In this document: positions 1 to 7,875 of the stretch, piece after piece
Layout of the letters: each line of letters opens with the position of its first letter
How positions within the stretch are numbered: position 1 is the first letter of the stretch
Assembly (NCBI GenBank): GCA_025351985.1
Contig: JANXUW010000216.1
Coordinates: forward strand, 1 to 14,430
Length of the DNA stretch: 14,430 bases
Direction: 5' to 3'
From: Pseudolysobacter sp.
Lineage (GTDB): Bacteria > Pseudomonadota > Gammaproteobacteria > Xanthomonadales > Rhodanobacteraceae
Made by a program: the position numbers and the translations under genes
Notes under the pieces: model-generated
The model's input: only the letters and a program-made list of their open reading frames with translations
Database searches by the model: none
Told to the model about the DNA's origin: nothing

Positions 1-676
1 CGGCGAAAAACTGCGTTATCTGGCCGGCCAATATCTCGACGTGATTCTCGATGACGGCAAGCGCCGCGCGTTTTCGATCGCGAATGCGCCGCATGACAAC
101 GAGCATGTCGAGCTGCATATCCGCCATGTCGCCGGCGGTGGATTTACTCAGTACGTTTTCGAGCAGCTTCAGGTCGGCGCAACGCTGAATATCGAAGGCC
201 CGCTCGGTACGTTCGTGCCGCGCGAGGATAGCGAACGGCCGATGATCCTGATGGCCGGCGGCACCGGTTTCGCGCCGATCAAGGCGCTCGTCGAGCATTT
301 CCTGCACCTCGGCTCGCGGCGCGAAATGCATCTGTATTGGGGCGCGCGCAACAGCGGCGATTTGTATCTGCGCGATTTGCCGCAGCGCTGGGCGCGCGAG
401 CTGGATAATCTGAGCTTTACGCCGGTGCTTTCCGATCCCGAGGCAAGCGGCGATTTGCGCCACGGTCTGGTGCACGACGCGGTGCTCGAAGACCATCCCG
501 ATCTATCCGGTTTCGATGTCTACATGAGTGGCCCGCCGGCGCTGATCGACGCCGGGCGGCGCAACTTTGTTCAGGCCGGATTGTCCGAACAACGGCTCTA
601 CTACGATTCATTCGATTACGCGCCCGACGTGCTCGCGCAGATTTTGCAGAGCCGCGCCGGCATCCACGGTTTGTAA
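1..676 (+). CDS. NAD(P)H-dependent flavin/CDP-6-deoxyglucoseen-type reductase, 5' truncated by window edge
   Basis: The reading frame is open from base 2, so the gene begins outside the window; the GTG at base 41 is internal. The 224 visible residues are the FAD- and NAD(P)H-binding half of a ferredoxin-NADP reductase-like enzyme. The frame opens with a LAGQYLDV stretch, followed by the flavin-binding R-x-F-S-I-A-N-A-P motif (bases about 62-91), the nucleotide-binding GGTGFAPIK (about 257-283), YWGARN (about 338-355) and a C-terminal YMSGPP (about 523-540). It resembles E. coli Fre and the AscD-type proteins usually named CDP-6-deoxy-delta-3,4-glucoseen reductase in xanthomonads. Full AscD proteins carry an N-terminal 2Fe-2S ferredoxin domain, which would lie off the left edge, so Fre-like and AscD-like cannot be told apart here. 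The physiological substrate is unknown. The stop is 23 bases before the DUF2845 gene, suggesting co-transcription. Confidence 0.88.
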   Translation, partial: GEKLRYLAGQYLDVILDDGKRRAFSIANAPHDNEHVELHIRHVAGGGFTQYVFEQLQVGATLNIEGPLGTFVPREDSERPMILMAGGTGFAPIKALVEHFLHLGSRREMHLYWGARNSGDLYLRDLPQRWARELDNLSFTPVLSDPEASGDLRHGLVHDAVLEDHPDLSGFDVYMSGPPALIDAGRRNFVQAGLSEQRLYYDSFDYAPDVLAQILQSRAGIHGL

Positions 677-699
677 CGACACGGTTTACGGGATCATCG

Positions 700-1272
700 A
701 TGAAACTCTGGCGCGTAGTGTTGCTGATGATGCTGTTCGGTGGTTTCGTCACCTCGGCGCACGCGTTGCGCTGCGGTTCGCGGCTTGTGCTCGATGGCGA
801 TCAGGATTTTCAGGTGCGCGACCGCTGCGGCCAGCCGTACTGGATCGACCGTTACACCGCACTCGATGTGCAAGGCGCGGGCGGCCCGATCGAACTACAA
901 AACGAAGTCAGTTACGAGGTCTGGTATTACAACTTCGGCCCGCGCCAATTCATCACCCAGATCCTGTTTCGCAACGGCCGCATGTTCAAGGAAACGCCGC
1001 TGTCGTACGGCTTCAACGAACTCGGCGAGAACTGCGATGTGAACGCGATCGTACGCGGCCTGACCTCGGGCGAATTGATCGCGCGCTGCGGCACGCCGGC
1101 CTCACAACGCAATCTGTATTCCACCGCGGTGCGGCGCGATGGTCGCGGCAACGAGCGTTATCGCGAAGTGCGGCGCGAGGAATGGATCTACGATTTCGGC
1201 GAGAACACGTTCGTGCGCGTGCTGACCTTGATCGATGGTCGCGTCGACTCGGTTGAAAATATGCATCGCTGA
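700..1272 (+). CDS. Secreted DUF2845 protein with two repeats
   Basis: This 190-residue protein has a Sec signal peptide (about residues 1-22, ending T-S-A-H-A) and is probably periplasmic. The mature part reads as two copies of a DUF2845-like unit. Copy 1 starts at C25 and has R-C-G at C43, then W75-Y-Y-N-F-G and R-N-G-R at 91-94. Copy 2 starts at C112, with R-C-G at C130, W162-I-Y-D-F-G and I-D-G-R at 178-181. Every landmark is offset by exactly 87 residues, and both cysteine pairs are 18 apart. The biochemical role of DUF2845 is unknown; a BamE/SmpA-like fold is a possibility suggested by the W-x-Y-x-F-G plus GR pattern. The start is set by the signal peptide; a weak GGGAT lies just upstream. 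It probably shares a transcript with the reductase before it and is convergent with hemY. Confidence 0.88.
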   Translation: MKLWRVVLLMMLFGGFVTSAHALRCGSRLVLDGDQDFQVRDRCGQPYWIDRYTALDVQGAGGPIELQNEVSYEVWYYNFGPRQFITQILFRNGRMFKETPLSYGFNELGENCDVNAIVRGLTSGELIARCGTPASQRNLYSTAVRRDGRGNERYREVRREEWIYDFGENTFVRVLTLIDGRVDSVENMHR

Positions 1273-1309
1273 AACAGCGGATCCGCGCGCAGCAACCTGC
1301 GAGCGTGGA

Positions 1310-2566
1310 TTATTGCCGCAGGCGCGGCACGCCGTGCTCGCTGCGTTCCTCGACCACGACCGCGTGCGTGAGCAAACCGCCCGGTGTGCGTCGTATCGCC
1401 AAGGCCTGCGTGGTTTCGCCGCGTGCGTAACGCAAGGCGTTGCTGTAGCACTGGCTGGCGGTAGCATTATCGCCGGCGCCAACGCAGCAATCGGCGAGGG
1501 TTTCCCACAGCGCAGCACTCTCCTGGATGGCCAGTCCGCGTTCGAGATATTCCTGCGCTTTGCCCCACAATCCCTGGTCACGACATAGACGCCCGAGCGT
1601 GAGCAATAACGCGGTGCTGTTCGGTTGTGTACGCAGCCAGCCCTCGGCATTGCGCAGGCGCGTCTCGGCCTCGGCGGGACCGAGTTCGCCATAACAACGC
1701 ACCAGCAATTCGGACCATTCCTTGCGCAAGGTCGCCTCCACCTCGCTCATGCCCGCAAGGGTTTGCCCGAGGGCCGCAGCGCGTTGCGCATACGCGCACA
1801 CCGCTTCAGGAATACGCCGTTGGGTGCGACTCAACACCGACCACAACGCGGTCAGCGCGGCGCCATCATTGGCCGCACCGAGCGCATCCACCAGCACGCG
1901 TTGTTCGAGCGCTTCGGCAGCGCTCGTGGACAAAGTCTGGCTGCGCAGCAACGCGACCAGACCGTTGCGCGCGGCGGCGTGATCGCCGCACGCCAGCGCC
2001 GCTTCGACCAGCATATGCCACGACGACGGCGCGAGGTTGTCGTTGGCGGCTTCCGGCTTGAGCAACGCGAGCGCCTGACGCGCCTCGCCGCGTTCGAGTT
2101 GAAACCGCGTGCGCAGCGCAAGCGCGGCTAAGGGCGCGTCGGTTGCCGCTTCGTTCAGCGCGGCCTCCGTGCCTGCGGCATCGCCGCTCGCGTGCGCGGC
2201 GCGCGACAGCGCAAGCCATGCCGGTGCATGCAGGCGCGGATTACCGGCGACACGCGCGAGTTCGCGTTGCGCAAGCGGATAACGACCTTCGGTCAGCGCC
2301 AGCAAACCGGTCGCCAGACGTTCGCGTCCGAGCCGGCGCGTGCGCCGATTCCACGTGCGGAACGGCCAGCGCAGCAACTGCCAAACGACGATCAGCAACA
2401 GCACGACCAGCACCGAGGCGATCACCGCAAACACCAACGAAGTTTCGATACGCGTGTCGTGCACGCGGATCAACACATAGCCCGGATCGAGCGCGAGCGC
2501 GTGCCAGCCGAACGCCGCCGCCACGGCGATGGCCAGCAGCAGCAGGAGAAGCCACCACGTCCTCAT
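1310..2566 (-). CDS. hemY: Heme biosynthesis-associated TPR protein HemY
   Basis: This 418-residue inner-membrane protein has two N-terminal membrane segments (about residues 4-24 and 43-66) flanking the short D-P-G-Y-V-L-I-R segment of the HemY_N domain. A basic stretch (RTWNRRTRRLGR) follows, then a cytoplasmic alpha-helical region of TPR-like repeats to the C-terminus. E. coli HemY, the last gene of hemCDXY, is about 400 residues with the same plan. Its exact role is unsettled; a link to coproporphyrinogen/protoporphyrin handling in membrane complexes has been proposed. It is not the Gram-positive oxidase also called HemY. Its ATG overlaps the hemX stop as ATGA, so translation is probably coupled. 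Its 3' end converges on the DUF2845 gene with a 37-base gap, in which I see no convincing terminator. Confidence 0.92.
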   Translation of the reverse strand: MRTWWLLLLLLAIAVAAAFGWHALALDPGYVLIRVHDTRIETSLVFAVIASVLVVLLLIVVWQLLRWPFRTWNRRTRRLGRERLATGLLALTEGRYPLAQRELARVAGNPRLHAPAWLALSRAAHASGDAAGTEAALNEAATDAPLAALALRTRFQLERGEARQALALLKPEAANDNLAPSSWHMLVEAALACGDHAAARNGLVALLRSQTLSTSAAEALEQRVLVDALGAANDGAALTALWSVLSRTQRRIPEAVCAYAQRAAALGQTLAGMSEVEATLRKEWSELLVRCYGELGPAEAETRLRNAEGWLRTQPNSTALLLTLGRLCRDQGLWGKAQEYLERGLAIQESAALWETLADCCVGAGDNATASQCYSNALRYARGETTQALAIRRTPGGLLTHAVVVEERSEHGVPRLRQ

Positions 2567-3675
2567 GATTGACCCGCGCTCGCGGCAGTGGCCGCGGGCG
2601 CCGCCGCTTTGGGCGAGCGCTGCAACGCGTGGGTGATACGCAGATTGCGCAGCTCCTTGAGCGCGCTGCCGAGTATGCCGGGCGCCGGCGCGGCCAGCGG
2701 CATGGCGATGAGTTTATCGAGCTCGGCAAGGATTTCTATCACCATTGGATCCGCCGCCGCGTAACGCTGCGCAGACGCTGCACGGACGCGTTGCAACGCG
2801 TCGTGATATGCCACGGCATCGCGCGCCAGCAAGGCCGATTGCGCCACGCTGAGATCGAGCGCGATGAGTTCGCCGCCAAGCTCGCCGCCGCGCGCATGCA
2901 CGCTGGCGAGCACATCCTGATCGTGGCTGATACGCACAAACTGGCTCACGACGCGCCACAAGCGTGATTCGTCCGGCGCAGGTGCTTCGGACGACGCCGT
3001 TTGCCGGCTCTGCGCCAGCGGCAATTTGGCGAGGCGACCGCGCAGCTGATCGATCGCCGTAACCGCGACGTTCACGCCTTTGTCCTGTTGCGCGTTCAGC
3101 GCCTCGATCTCGGCGGCAACGGTCTGACGCACGCCGACAAATGCCGGATCGTCGGTTTCCGCCAGCGCCATATCGGCCTGGCGATACGCTGCGATCGTCG
3201 CCGCTGCATCATGGAACAGGGCGTAGCGTTGCTGCCCGAGCAGCAGCAGCAATTCGGCCTCGTTCAATGCGAGCGCATCGTGCCCGGACAGGCGTTTTTC
3301 GGCGAGATTGGTCACCGCATCTTCAAGCAGTCGTGTGCGCTCGGACAAACCCAGCACTTCTTCGCGCAGCGATTTGTTGACGCCGTCGATATCCTTCGCG
3401 CGCGCACGGAAACTTTCGCTTTCGCGCTGATTCGATTCCACGCTGCGCTGGGTGCCGTCGAGTTGCGTGCCGAGCTGATCGAGCCGCGCGCGCAGGCTGC
3501 CCGCATCCTGTGGATGTTGCAGCCGATACACGCCCCATGCCGAATATCCCGCCACCATCAAAGCGAGCAACGCCAGCACGATGGCGAGAATGCCGCGCGG
3601 TCTGGCGGCGCGTGTCGGAGTTTGCGTCGACGCCGCGGGTACGGTGCTGATTTCGCTATTCAAAATGTCGTCCAT
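2563..3675 (-). CDS. hemX: HemX, membrane-anchored partner of uroporphyrinogen-III synthase
   Basis: This 370-residue protein has a short cytoplasmic N-terminus, one membrane segment (about residues 28-48), a charged heptad-like coiled coil (about 57-125) and an alpha-helical C-terminal region ending in an Ala-rich tail. This is the HemX family plan (E. coli HemX is about 390 residues). Database names often call it uroporphyrin-III C-methyltransferase, but no SAM-dependent methyltransferase motif is visible, so that name should not be carried over. In the known family it is a membrane protein of the heme operon with no proven catalytic role. It lies 44 bases after hemD and overlaps hemY by 4 bases, forming one operon. 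The ATG has only a weak ribosome-binding site, consistent with reading on from hemD. Confidence 0.9.
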   Translation of the reverse strand: MDDILNSEISTVPAASTQTPTRAARPRGILAIVLALLALMVAGYSAWGVYRLQHPQDAGSLRARLDQLGTQLDGTQRSVESNQRESESFRARAKDIDGVNKSLREEVLGLSERTRLLEDAVTNLAEKRLSGHDALALNEAELLLLLGQQRYALFHDAAATIAAYRQADMALAETDDPAFVGVRQTVAAEIEALNAQQDKGVNVAVTAIDQLRGRLAKLPLAQSRQTASSEAPAPDESRLWRVVSQFVRISHDQDVLASVHARGGELGGELIALDLSVAQSALLARDAVAYHDALQRVRAASAQRYAAADPMVIEILAELDKLIAMPLAAPAPGILGSALKELRNLRITHALQRSPKAAAPAATAASAGQS

Positions 3676-3719
3676 AGGTTGAGAATGCTAGCGGAAATGC
3701 GCGCGATTTAACATGTTTT

Positions 3720-4517
3720 TTACAACCGGTGCCGGCCCAAAGCGCCAATCGCTGCGGCGATCAAATCACCGCTGGCGGCGGATCGCGCCAAGCTGACGCG
3801 CGCAAATCCGCATTCGCGCGCGGCCGCGGCAATGCGCGCGCTGCTGGCGATGACTTCGACCGCGCGCAAGCGCGCCAAACTATCGGCGGGCAATACACGA
3901 CACAGATTGGCCAGGGTCTGCTCGCTGCTGAGCAATACAAAACACGGCGCGGACAGCGTTTCAATCGCGGCGAAATGGCGACGATTCAGGCGCGGCGGCA
4001 ACCGTTGATACACGCCGATCCGAGTCAGATTCGCGCCGCGCCGGATCAGGCTTTGCGGCAATAATTCGCGCCCGCCCGGCGCGCCGATCAAGGCCACGCG
4101 CAACCCCTGCAGTTGTTTGAGTTGCGGCAGCGCGAGCAATCCTTCGCTGTCCTGCCGCGATGGTATCAACACATCCGACAAACCAAACCGCGACAACGCG
4201 CGTGCGGTTGCCGCACCGACGCCAAACACCAACGTGCGGCGGGCGAAACGCAACGCCGGCGCCAATACGAAGGCAAATCGCACCGCCGCCGGACTGCTGA
4301 AAATCACGCGATCCGCATCGCGTGCCGCGCGTAATTGCGCACGCAACGCGGGCGTGTCGGCGAGTGCGCGCAGACTGCTGCCGGGCAGGCTCAAGGCGCG
4401 GCCGCCGCGCGTGGCGATGCGCCGCTTGAGCGCTGCGCCATCGCCGACCGGTCGTGTCACGATCAGGCTCGCACCGGCCAGCGCGGCCACGTTGCCGCCG
4501 ACTGTCGCCACGTTCAT
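3720..4517 (-). CDS. hemD: Uroporphyrinogen-III synthase
   Basis: HemD cyclises and inverts ring D of hydroxymethylbilane to give uroporphyrinogen III, the common precursor of heme, siroheme and cobalamin. I chose the ATG at 4517, giving 265 residues, because AAAGGA lies 7 bases upstream and the family N-terminus (L-I-V-T-R-P) follows soon after. The frame stays open to 4580, but that 21-residue extension has no family resemblance. Landmarks are VTRP near the N-terminus, then D-R-V-I-F-S-S-P-A-A-V, G-V-G-A-A-T-A, a PSRQDSEGLL block, the L-I-G-A-P-G-G-R-E-L-L-P segment, G-V-Y-Q-R and a C-terminal F-V-L-L-S-S-E. It is first in hemD-hemX-hemY; hemC, its frequent neighbour, is not in the window. 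It is divergent from the thioesterase gene. Confidence 0.92.
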   Translation of the reverse strand: MNVATVGGNVAALAGASLIVTRPVGDGAALKRRIATRGGRALSLPGSSLRALADTPALRAQLRAARDADRVIFSSPAAVRFAFVLAPALRFARRTLVFGVGAATARALSRFGLSDVLIPSRQDSEGLLALPQLKQLQGLRVALIGAPGGRELLPQSLIRRGANLTRIGVYQRLPPRLNRRHFAAIETLSAPCFVLLSSEQTLANLCRVLPADSLARLRAVEVIASSARIAAAARECGFARVSLARSAASGDLIAAAIGALGRHRL

Positions 4518-4683
4518 GTCGGAATCCTTTTGCAACACATCCAATCCGGCCTTACATCCGTAATAGTTCAGACGCACCATGCATAGTGCTCATGCTACCA
4601 GCACGCCATGTGCAGACGGCGTAATGCTTGTCTTGTTCTCCCTTGCCCGGCACACTTCCGCGCCTCCAATCAGCCGACTCGTC

Positions 4684-5208
4684 ATGATCGAACCTGCCAA
4701 TCGCGCCGCGCTCGCCGCCAACTCCGTCACCGCGGCGCAAACCGCCGCCTTGTGCACGGCGTGGCAACACGATCTTTTGCACAGCATTCCGCTGGTGCGT
4801 GCGATGCAAGTTCGGCTGCAGGCATTCGATGGCATCGCGTGCACCTTGTGCGCGCCGCTCGCGCCCAACGTCAACGACAAGGGTTGCGCGTTTGGTGGCA
4901 GCCTGAGCAGCGTGCTGACGTTGTCCGGCTGGGGTTTGATCGCGCTGCGCCTCGGCGAAGAAGGCATGGATTACGATGTCTACGTGCAAGACAGCACCGC
5001 GCGTTATCTGCTGCCGGTGTGGCAGGATTTCAGCGCGCAGGCACTGCTGGCCGACGGCGAGGACTGGGACACCTTCGTGCAGACTTTGCACAATCGCGGT
5101 CGCGCGCGGCTGCGCACGCACAGTCGCATCCGCCTCGATGACGGCCGTGATGCTGCCACCCTGGAAGCACGTTTTGTAGCAATGCGGCGCGATCCAAAAC
5201 CGGCATAA
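4684..5208 (+). CDS. YiiD C-terminal-type hotdog thioesterase
   Basis: This is a 174-residue single-domain protein of the hotdog superfamily, resembling the thioesterase-like C-terminal domain of E. coli YiiD. Visible landmarks are H33-x-x-I-P-L (about residues 33-37), the block N62-V-N-D-K-G with F70-G-G-S-L (about 62-74), W83-G in the following helix, and a C-terminal strand with E161-A-R-F. The family is presumed to hydrolyse acyl-thioesters, but the substrate is not known. The frame is open from 4579 with ATGs at 4579, 4624 and 4684. I prefer 4684 because the upstream residues do not look like the domain, although no good Shine-Dalgarno precedes any of them, so the start is uncertain. The gene diverges from hemD and is followed 31 bases later by a lipoprotein gene, probably on the same transcript. 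Confidence 0.83.
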   Translation: MIEPANRAALAANSVTAAQTAALCTAWQHDLLHSIPLVRAMQVRLQAFDGIACTLCAPLAPNVNDKGCAFGGSLSSVLTLSGWGLIALRLGEEGMDYDVYVQDSTARYLLPVWQDFSAQALLADGEDWDTFVQTLHNRGRARLRTHSRIRLDDGRDAATLEARFVAMRRDPKPA

Positions 5209-5239
5209 TGCGGCAACCTCCTTATCAAGGATTACCGCC

Positions 5240-5641
5240 ATGCGCCGACTGCTGATTCTCCTGCTCATCGCCCTGCTGCCCGGCTGCGCCAGTGACACCA
5301 AGGCTCGCGTGCTCGACGACACCTTGCAGAGTTATGCCGCCACGATCCGCTGGGGCGACTGGGCGCAGGCGCAATCGCTGGTCGACCCCGAAACACTCAA
5401 GGCGCACCCGCTGACATCGCTCGATCTGGAACGCTTCCGCCAATACAAGGTGAGCTTCTACCACGAAGGCGATCCGGTTGCGGTCAAGGTCGGCGAAGTA
5501 CAAGTGATCGTCGAGATCGGCCTGGTCAATCTCAACACGCAACAGGAACGCAGCGTGATCGATCACCAGACCTGGCACTACGACGAGAAAGCCAAACGCT
5601 GGCTGTTACTGAGCGGGCTGCCGGATATTGCGCAGCACTGA
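5240..5641 (+). CDS. Small outer-membrane-type lipoprotein, function unknown
   Basis: This 133-residue protein has a short hydrophobic signal ending in the lipobox L-P-G-C with lipidated Cys at residue 16. Ala at +2 (no Asp) suggests outer-membrane sorting by the Lol system. AAGGA sits 8 bases before the ATG, which fixes the start. The mature part begins with D-D-T-L-Q-S-Y-A-A-T-I-R-W-G-D-W and ends with T-W-H-Y-D-E-K-A-K-R-W-L-L. This resembles small NTF2-like or BamE-sized lipoprotein domains in which a C-terminal W-x-Y strand closes a sheet; I cannot assign it to a named family. It follows the thioesterase by 31 bases and is probably co-transcribed with it. It is the last GC-rich gene before the AT-rich segment. 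Confidence 0.82.
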   Translation: MRRLLILLLIALLPGCASDTKARVLDDTLQSYAATIRWGDWAQAQSLVDPETLKAHPLTSLDLERFRQYKVSFYHEGDPVAVKVGEVQVIVEIGLVNLNTQQERSVIDHQTWHYDEKAKRWLLLSGLPDIAQH

Positions 5642-5783
5642 GATTGGTACGTGATAAAGGGGTTACGATTTTTTTAGTTAAGTCGTTATTTTGACGTTGC
5701 GCACCAGTGAGCTGCCAAAGAATTTATTAGGGCACGACTGGGTTAGCTGTATATGAAAAACAATGCCTCGCGACAGCACCAAA

Positions 5784-6575
5784 TTAGGGAATGGCGCCTT
5801 GCGGTTCTATGGGCGGTACAGCCGGACGCGACTGAGCAGCAGCGATCTCTATATCGGGCATATTTTTGTCAAGAGTTTCATGGAAACTCAACATGTCTTT
5901 GACAAGTTTTTTCACCTCGCTGTTGTATCTAAATTTTTTAATTTTAATAAATTTCATTTTTTCACTTTCTAATATATACGATATTTCTTGAAGGCCGCCC
6001 GAAACGACAACATAGCTTAAAACTGTCTGCATTTCGTCTTTGATGTTTTTTATATAAATTTCTGCATATTTTTTTCTTTTCTCAGAATCTATTCTTATAT
6101 TTATGTGTGAAGGTATAATATCCTTTATGATAAAATTTGAATATGCCATCTGAGCATACGACCTTAAATATAACGTAGAGAAAATATCAGAACCAACTAA
6201 TCTCTCTACACGCTCAAGAGCGCATAAATTAAAGTCATCTGATTTTAGTTCTAAAAAACCTCCAGGGAAATTTGACGGCTCATAACCTTCGCCCAGCTCT
6301 CGGTACGCTTTCAGTAGCCACATAGTTTTTGCGAAATTATGGCGAATAACTCCCTGAGAAAGCTCGTGGTGCGCGAAAACAGCATCTACGCCGTGCTCCA
6401 AATATCTGTCCTTAACAAGCTCGTATTCTTTTTGACGAAAATACGTCCGTATCGCAATGGCGGAAGCCAATATAATAGATATTATTGAAATCAGTCCTTT
6501 GAATAATTCAGAAGAGATATTGAGTTCGGCTGATTTCGTGTTACAGAAAATTCCTAAGAAATCACAAATACTCAT
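5784..6575 (-). CDS. AT-rich orphan gene, membrane-anchored protein of unknown function
   Basis: This 263-residue protein is clearly foreign in base and codon use: many AAA, ATA, TTT and AAT codons against a GC-rich background on both sides. AAGGA lies 6 bases upstream of the ATG, supporting the start. One membrane segment is visible near the N-terminus (about residues 25-43, SIISIILASAIAI), followed by a basic-charged region (Y-F-R-Q-K-E-Y-E-L-V-K-D-R-Y-L) and a long, mostly helical, cytoplasmic domain rich in Lys, Glu and aromatic residues. I do not recognise a catalytic motif. The architecture matches sporadically distributed hypothetical proteins with an N-terminal anchor and a helical domain. 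The last 15-20 residues are Pro/Ala-rich and GC-rich in DNA, unlike the rest, suggesting that the original 3' end was lost and the frame now runs into host DNA. No mobility gene is adjacent. Confidence 0.75.
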   Translation of the reverse strand: MSICDFLGIFCNTKSAELNISSELFKGLISIISIILASAIAIRTYFRQKEYELVKDRYLEHGVDAVFAHHELSQGVIRHNFAKTMWLLKAYRELGEGYEPSNFPGGFLELKSDDFNLCALERVERLVGSDIFSTLYLRSYAQMAYSNFIIKDIIPSHINIRIDSEKRKKYAEIYIKNIKDEMQTVLSYVVVSGGLQEISYILESEKMKFIKIKKFRYNSEVKKLVKDMLSFHETLDKNMPDIEIAAAQSRPAVPPIEPQGAIP

Positions 6576-6638
6576 TTAATTTCCTTGAAGTTTTTCCATA
6601 CGTCAAGATTACGAAATTTATTTTTCACAATTACCAAT

Positions 6639-6666
6639 ATGTTAGTCTCAATAGAGATAACGGCAA
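6639..6666 (-). promoter_or_regulatory. Candidate promoter of the AT-rich orphan gene
   Basis: On the - strand TTGCCG (6666-6661) and TAACAT (6644-6639) are separated by 16 bases and lie about 65 bases upstream of the orphan gene's ATG. Each box keeps three or four of the six consensus positions for sigma-70. AT-rich DNA gives such matches by chance, so this is only a candidate. Confidence 0.28.
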
Positions 6667-6708
6667 TTTGTTGTTCGAAAAACGCTTCGCTCTAACTGTG
6701 ACCGTAAA

Positions 6709-6722
6709 AATCCATTTGGATT
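6709..6722 (-). terminator. Weak candidate terminator after the secreted hydrolase
   Basis: Two bases after the hydrolase stop codon the - strand can form a 5-bp stem (AATCC/GGATT) with a 4-base loop, followed by further T residues. The stem is short and AT-containing, so termination would be partial at best. If it works, it insulates the orphan gene from the transcript upstream. Confidence 0.3.
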
Positions 6723-6724
6723 AT

Positions 6725-7738
6725 TCACCCGCCCGCACGGCAGTAACTCTTGAGAAACGACCAGATGCGTTGGTACTGGCCGCCGATCACGTGGCCGCCG
6801 TTCGTCACGAGGATCAGCAGATATTTGCTGCAGCTATTGCCCCATGCCGAAAGGTCGTAGCGTAACGCGGCATTGGCGCCGACGGCGTAGGTTTCTTGCA
6901 GCACGCCGCTGTCTTTGCCGGTGGAATTGTCGCCGTCGAAGCAACCGTTCTGCGTCGCCCACAGGTCCATCGGGAAGAACACGCGCCAGTCCATATTCCA
7001 GTCGACCGGATTATGGAACGTGGCGGTCGGCGGTGGTTCCACCGAGGTATCGTTGGTGCCGTGCAGATGCAGGATCGGCGTCGCGGCGTTGTGGTGCAGC
7101 GGGCTCGATCCATCGACGTCGCAATCGTTATCGCCGGCCTGACAATACAGCAAACCGGCGTTGATCGCGACGGCGGCAAAACGCTGTTTCGTCGAAGGCC
7201 GCTGCAGCAGGAAATACGGCATGAACGCGCCGCGCGATTCGCCGCCGATATAAATACGATTCGGATCGACCTTCGTGCCCGCCACGCCATTCGTGATCAA
7301 GCTGTCGATCAGCTTGCTGATGAATTTCGAATCCTGCGGCATGCCGGACAAATCGTCGGCCGCATGCGTCCAGGTTTGATTGATGCCGCTCGGCGTAACG
7401 AGGATCGCAGAATCGGCGTCGGTGTACGGATAAAAGCCGCTGCCGAAACCGTTACCCGAACCGCCATCGCCATGCAGCCACAACAGCACCGCATGACCGT
7501 GATACGGCATCGGTGCGGTGGGTATGCGATAGAAATACGTGTGAGTTACGCCATCGCTGGTCTGCATCGTAGCCGAGCTTGAAATCACCGCGGGCAATGC
7601 CGCATGCGACTCGAAACCGTCGCCGAATACATTTTCGCAATCGGCCCAGGCCGACGTGCCGATTGCACTCACGGCGATGATCGGCAATACCGCACGAAAC
7701 AGAATCGAGGCTGCGCGACTACGTATGGAAGTTTGCAT
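6725..7738 (-). CDS. Secreted PHB-depolymerase/feruloyl-esterase-like alpha/beta hydrolase with FxxGFE motif
   Basis: This 337-residue exported serine hydrolase starts at the ATG at 7738, which has AGGA 8 bases upstream; an in-frame ATG three codons earlier sits directly on the AGG and is less likely. The signal peptide covers residues 1-32 (S-A-W-A before D33). The mature N-terminus is D-C-E-N-V-F-G-D-G-F-E, the same FxxGFE motif that ends the neighbouring beta-helix protein. The catalytic domain has the oxyanion segment H89-G-D-G-G, the nucleophile elbow G166-E-S168-R-G170, probable acid D230 (H-G-T-N-D) and probable base H316 (N-G-G-H). This matches the esterase/PHB-depolymerase (LpqC-like) family that cleaves polyester or feruloyl ester bonds; the substrate is unknown. 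Six cysteines (34, 199, 206, 266, 303, 333) suggest disulfides, as expected outside the cytoplasm. A TATAGT element at 7770-7775 on this strand could be a -10 box. Confidence 0.88.
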   Translation of the reverse strand: MQTSIRSRAASILFRAVLPIIAVSAIGTSAWADCENVFGDGFESHAALPAVISSSATMQTSDGVTHTYFYRIPTAPMPYHGHAVLLWLHGDGGSGNGFGSGFYPYTDADSAILVTPSGINQTWTHAADDLSGMPQDSKFISKLIDSLITNGVAGTKVDPNRIYIGGESRGAFMPYFLLQRPSTKQRFAAVAINAGLLYCQAGDNDCDVDGSSPLHHNAATPILHLHGTNDTSVEPPPTATFHNPVDWNMDWRVFFPMDLWATQNGCFDGDNSTGKDSGVLQETYAVGANAALRYDLSAWGNSCSKYLLILVTNGGHVIGGQYQRIWSFLKSYCRAGG

Positions 7739-7875
7739 GGCGATCATCCTGCGTATCGGATTCCGCCGAACTATACGCGCCCGATCGCGTTGCCGCGACG
7801 CCGTCGCTGAACTCCAATCGTCAGCGGATTCGATCGCTCGTTTTCGCGATACCGATCCGTCGAAATCTCGCGCGA

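Noticed and set aside
3001..3711. + strand open frame of 236 codons opposite hemX
   Set aside because: Antisense to a well-supported gene, no ribosome-binding site, Gln/Arg-rich translation without a domain.
4552..5322. - strand open frame of 256 codons opposite the thioesterase
   Set aside because: The + strand frame has clear hotdog-domain motifs; this one has none and overlaps the hemD upstream region and the lipoprotein start.
5648..5675. Possible terminator after the lipoprotein gene (T7 run)
   Set aside because: The T-run is real, but the preceding bases form only a 3-bp stem, too weak to call.
5763..5972. 69-codon + strand frame in the AT-rich segment
   Set aside because: Shadow of the orphan gene; Phe-rich only because the opposite strand is Lys-rich, and there is no Shine-Dalgarno.
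5641..6724. Flanking repeats marking the AT-rich gene as a mobile element
   Set aside because: Compared both borders by eye; only short chance matches such as ATTAGGG were found, with no target duplication or inverted ends.
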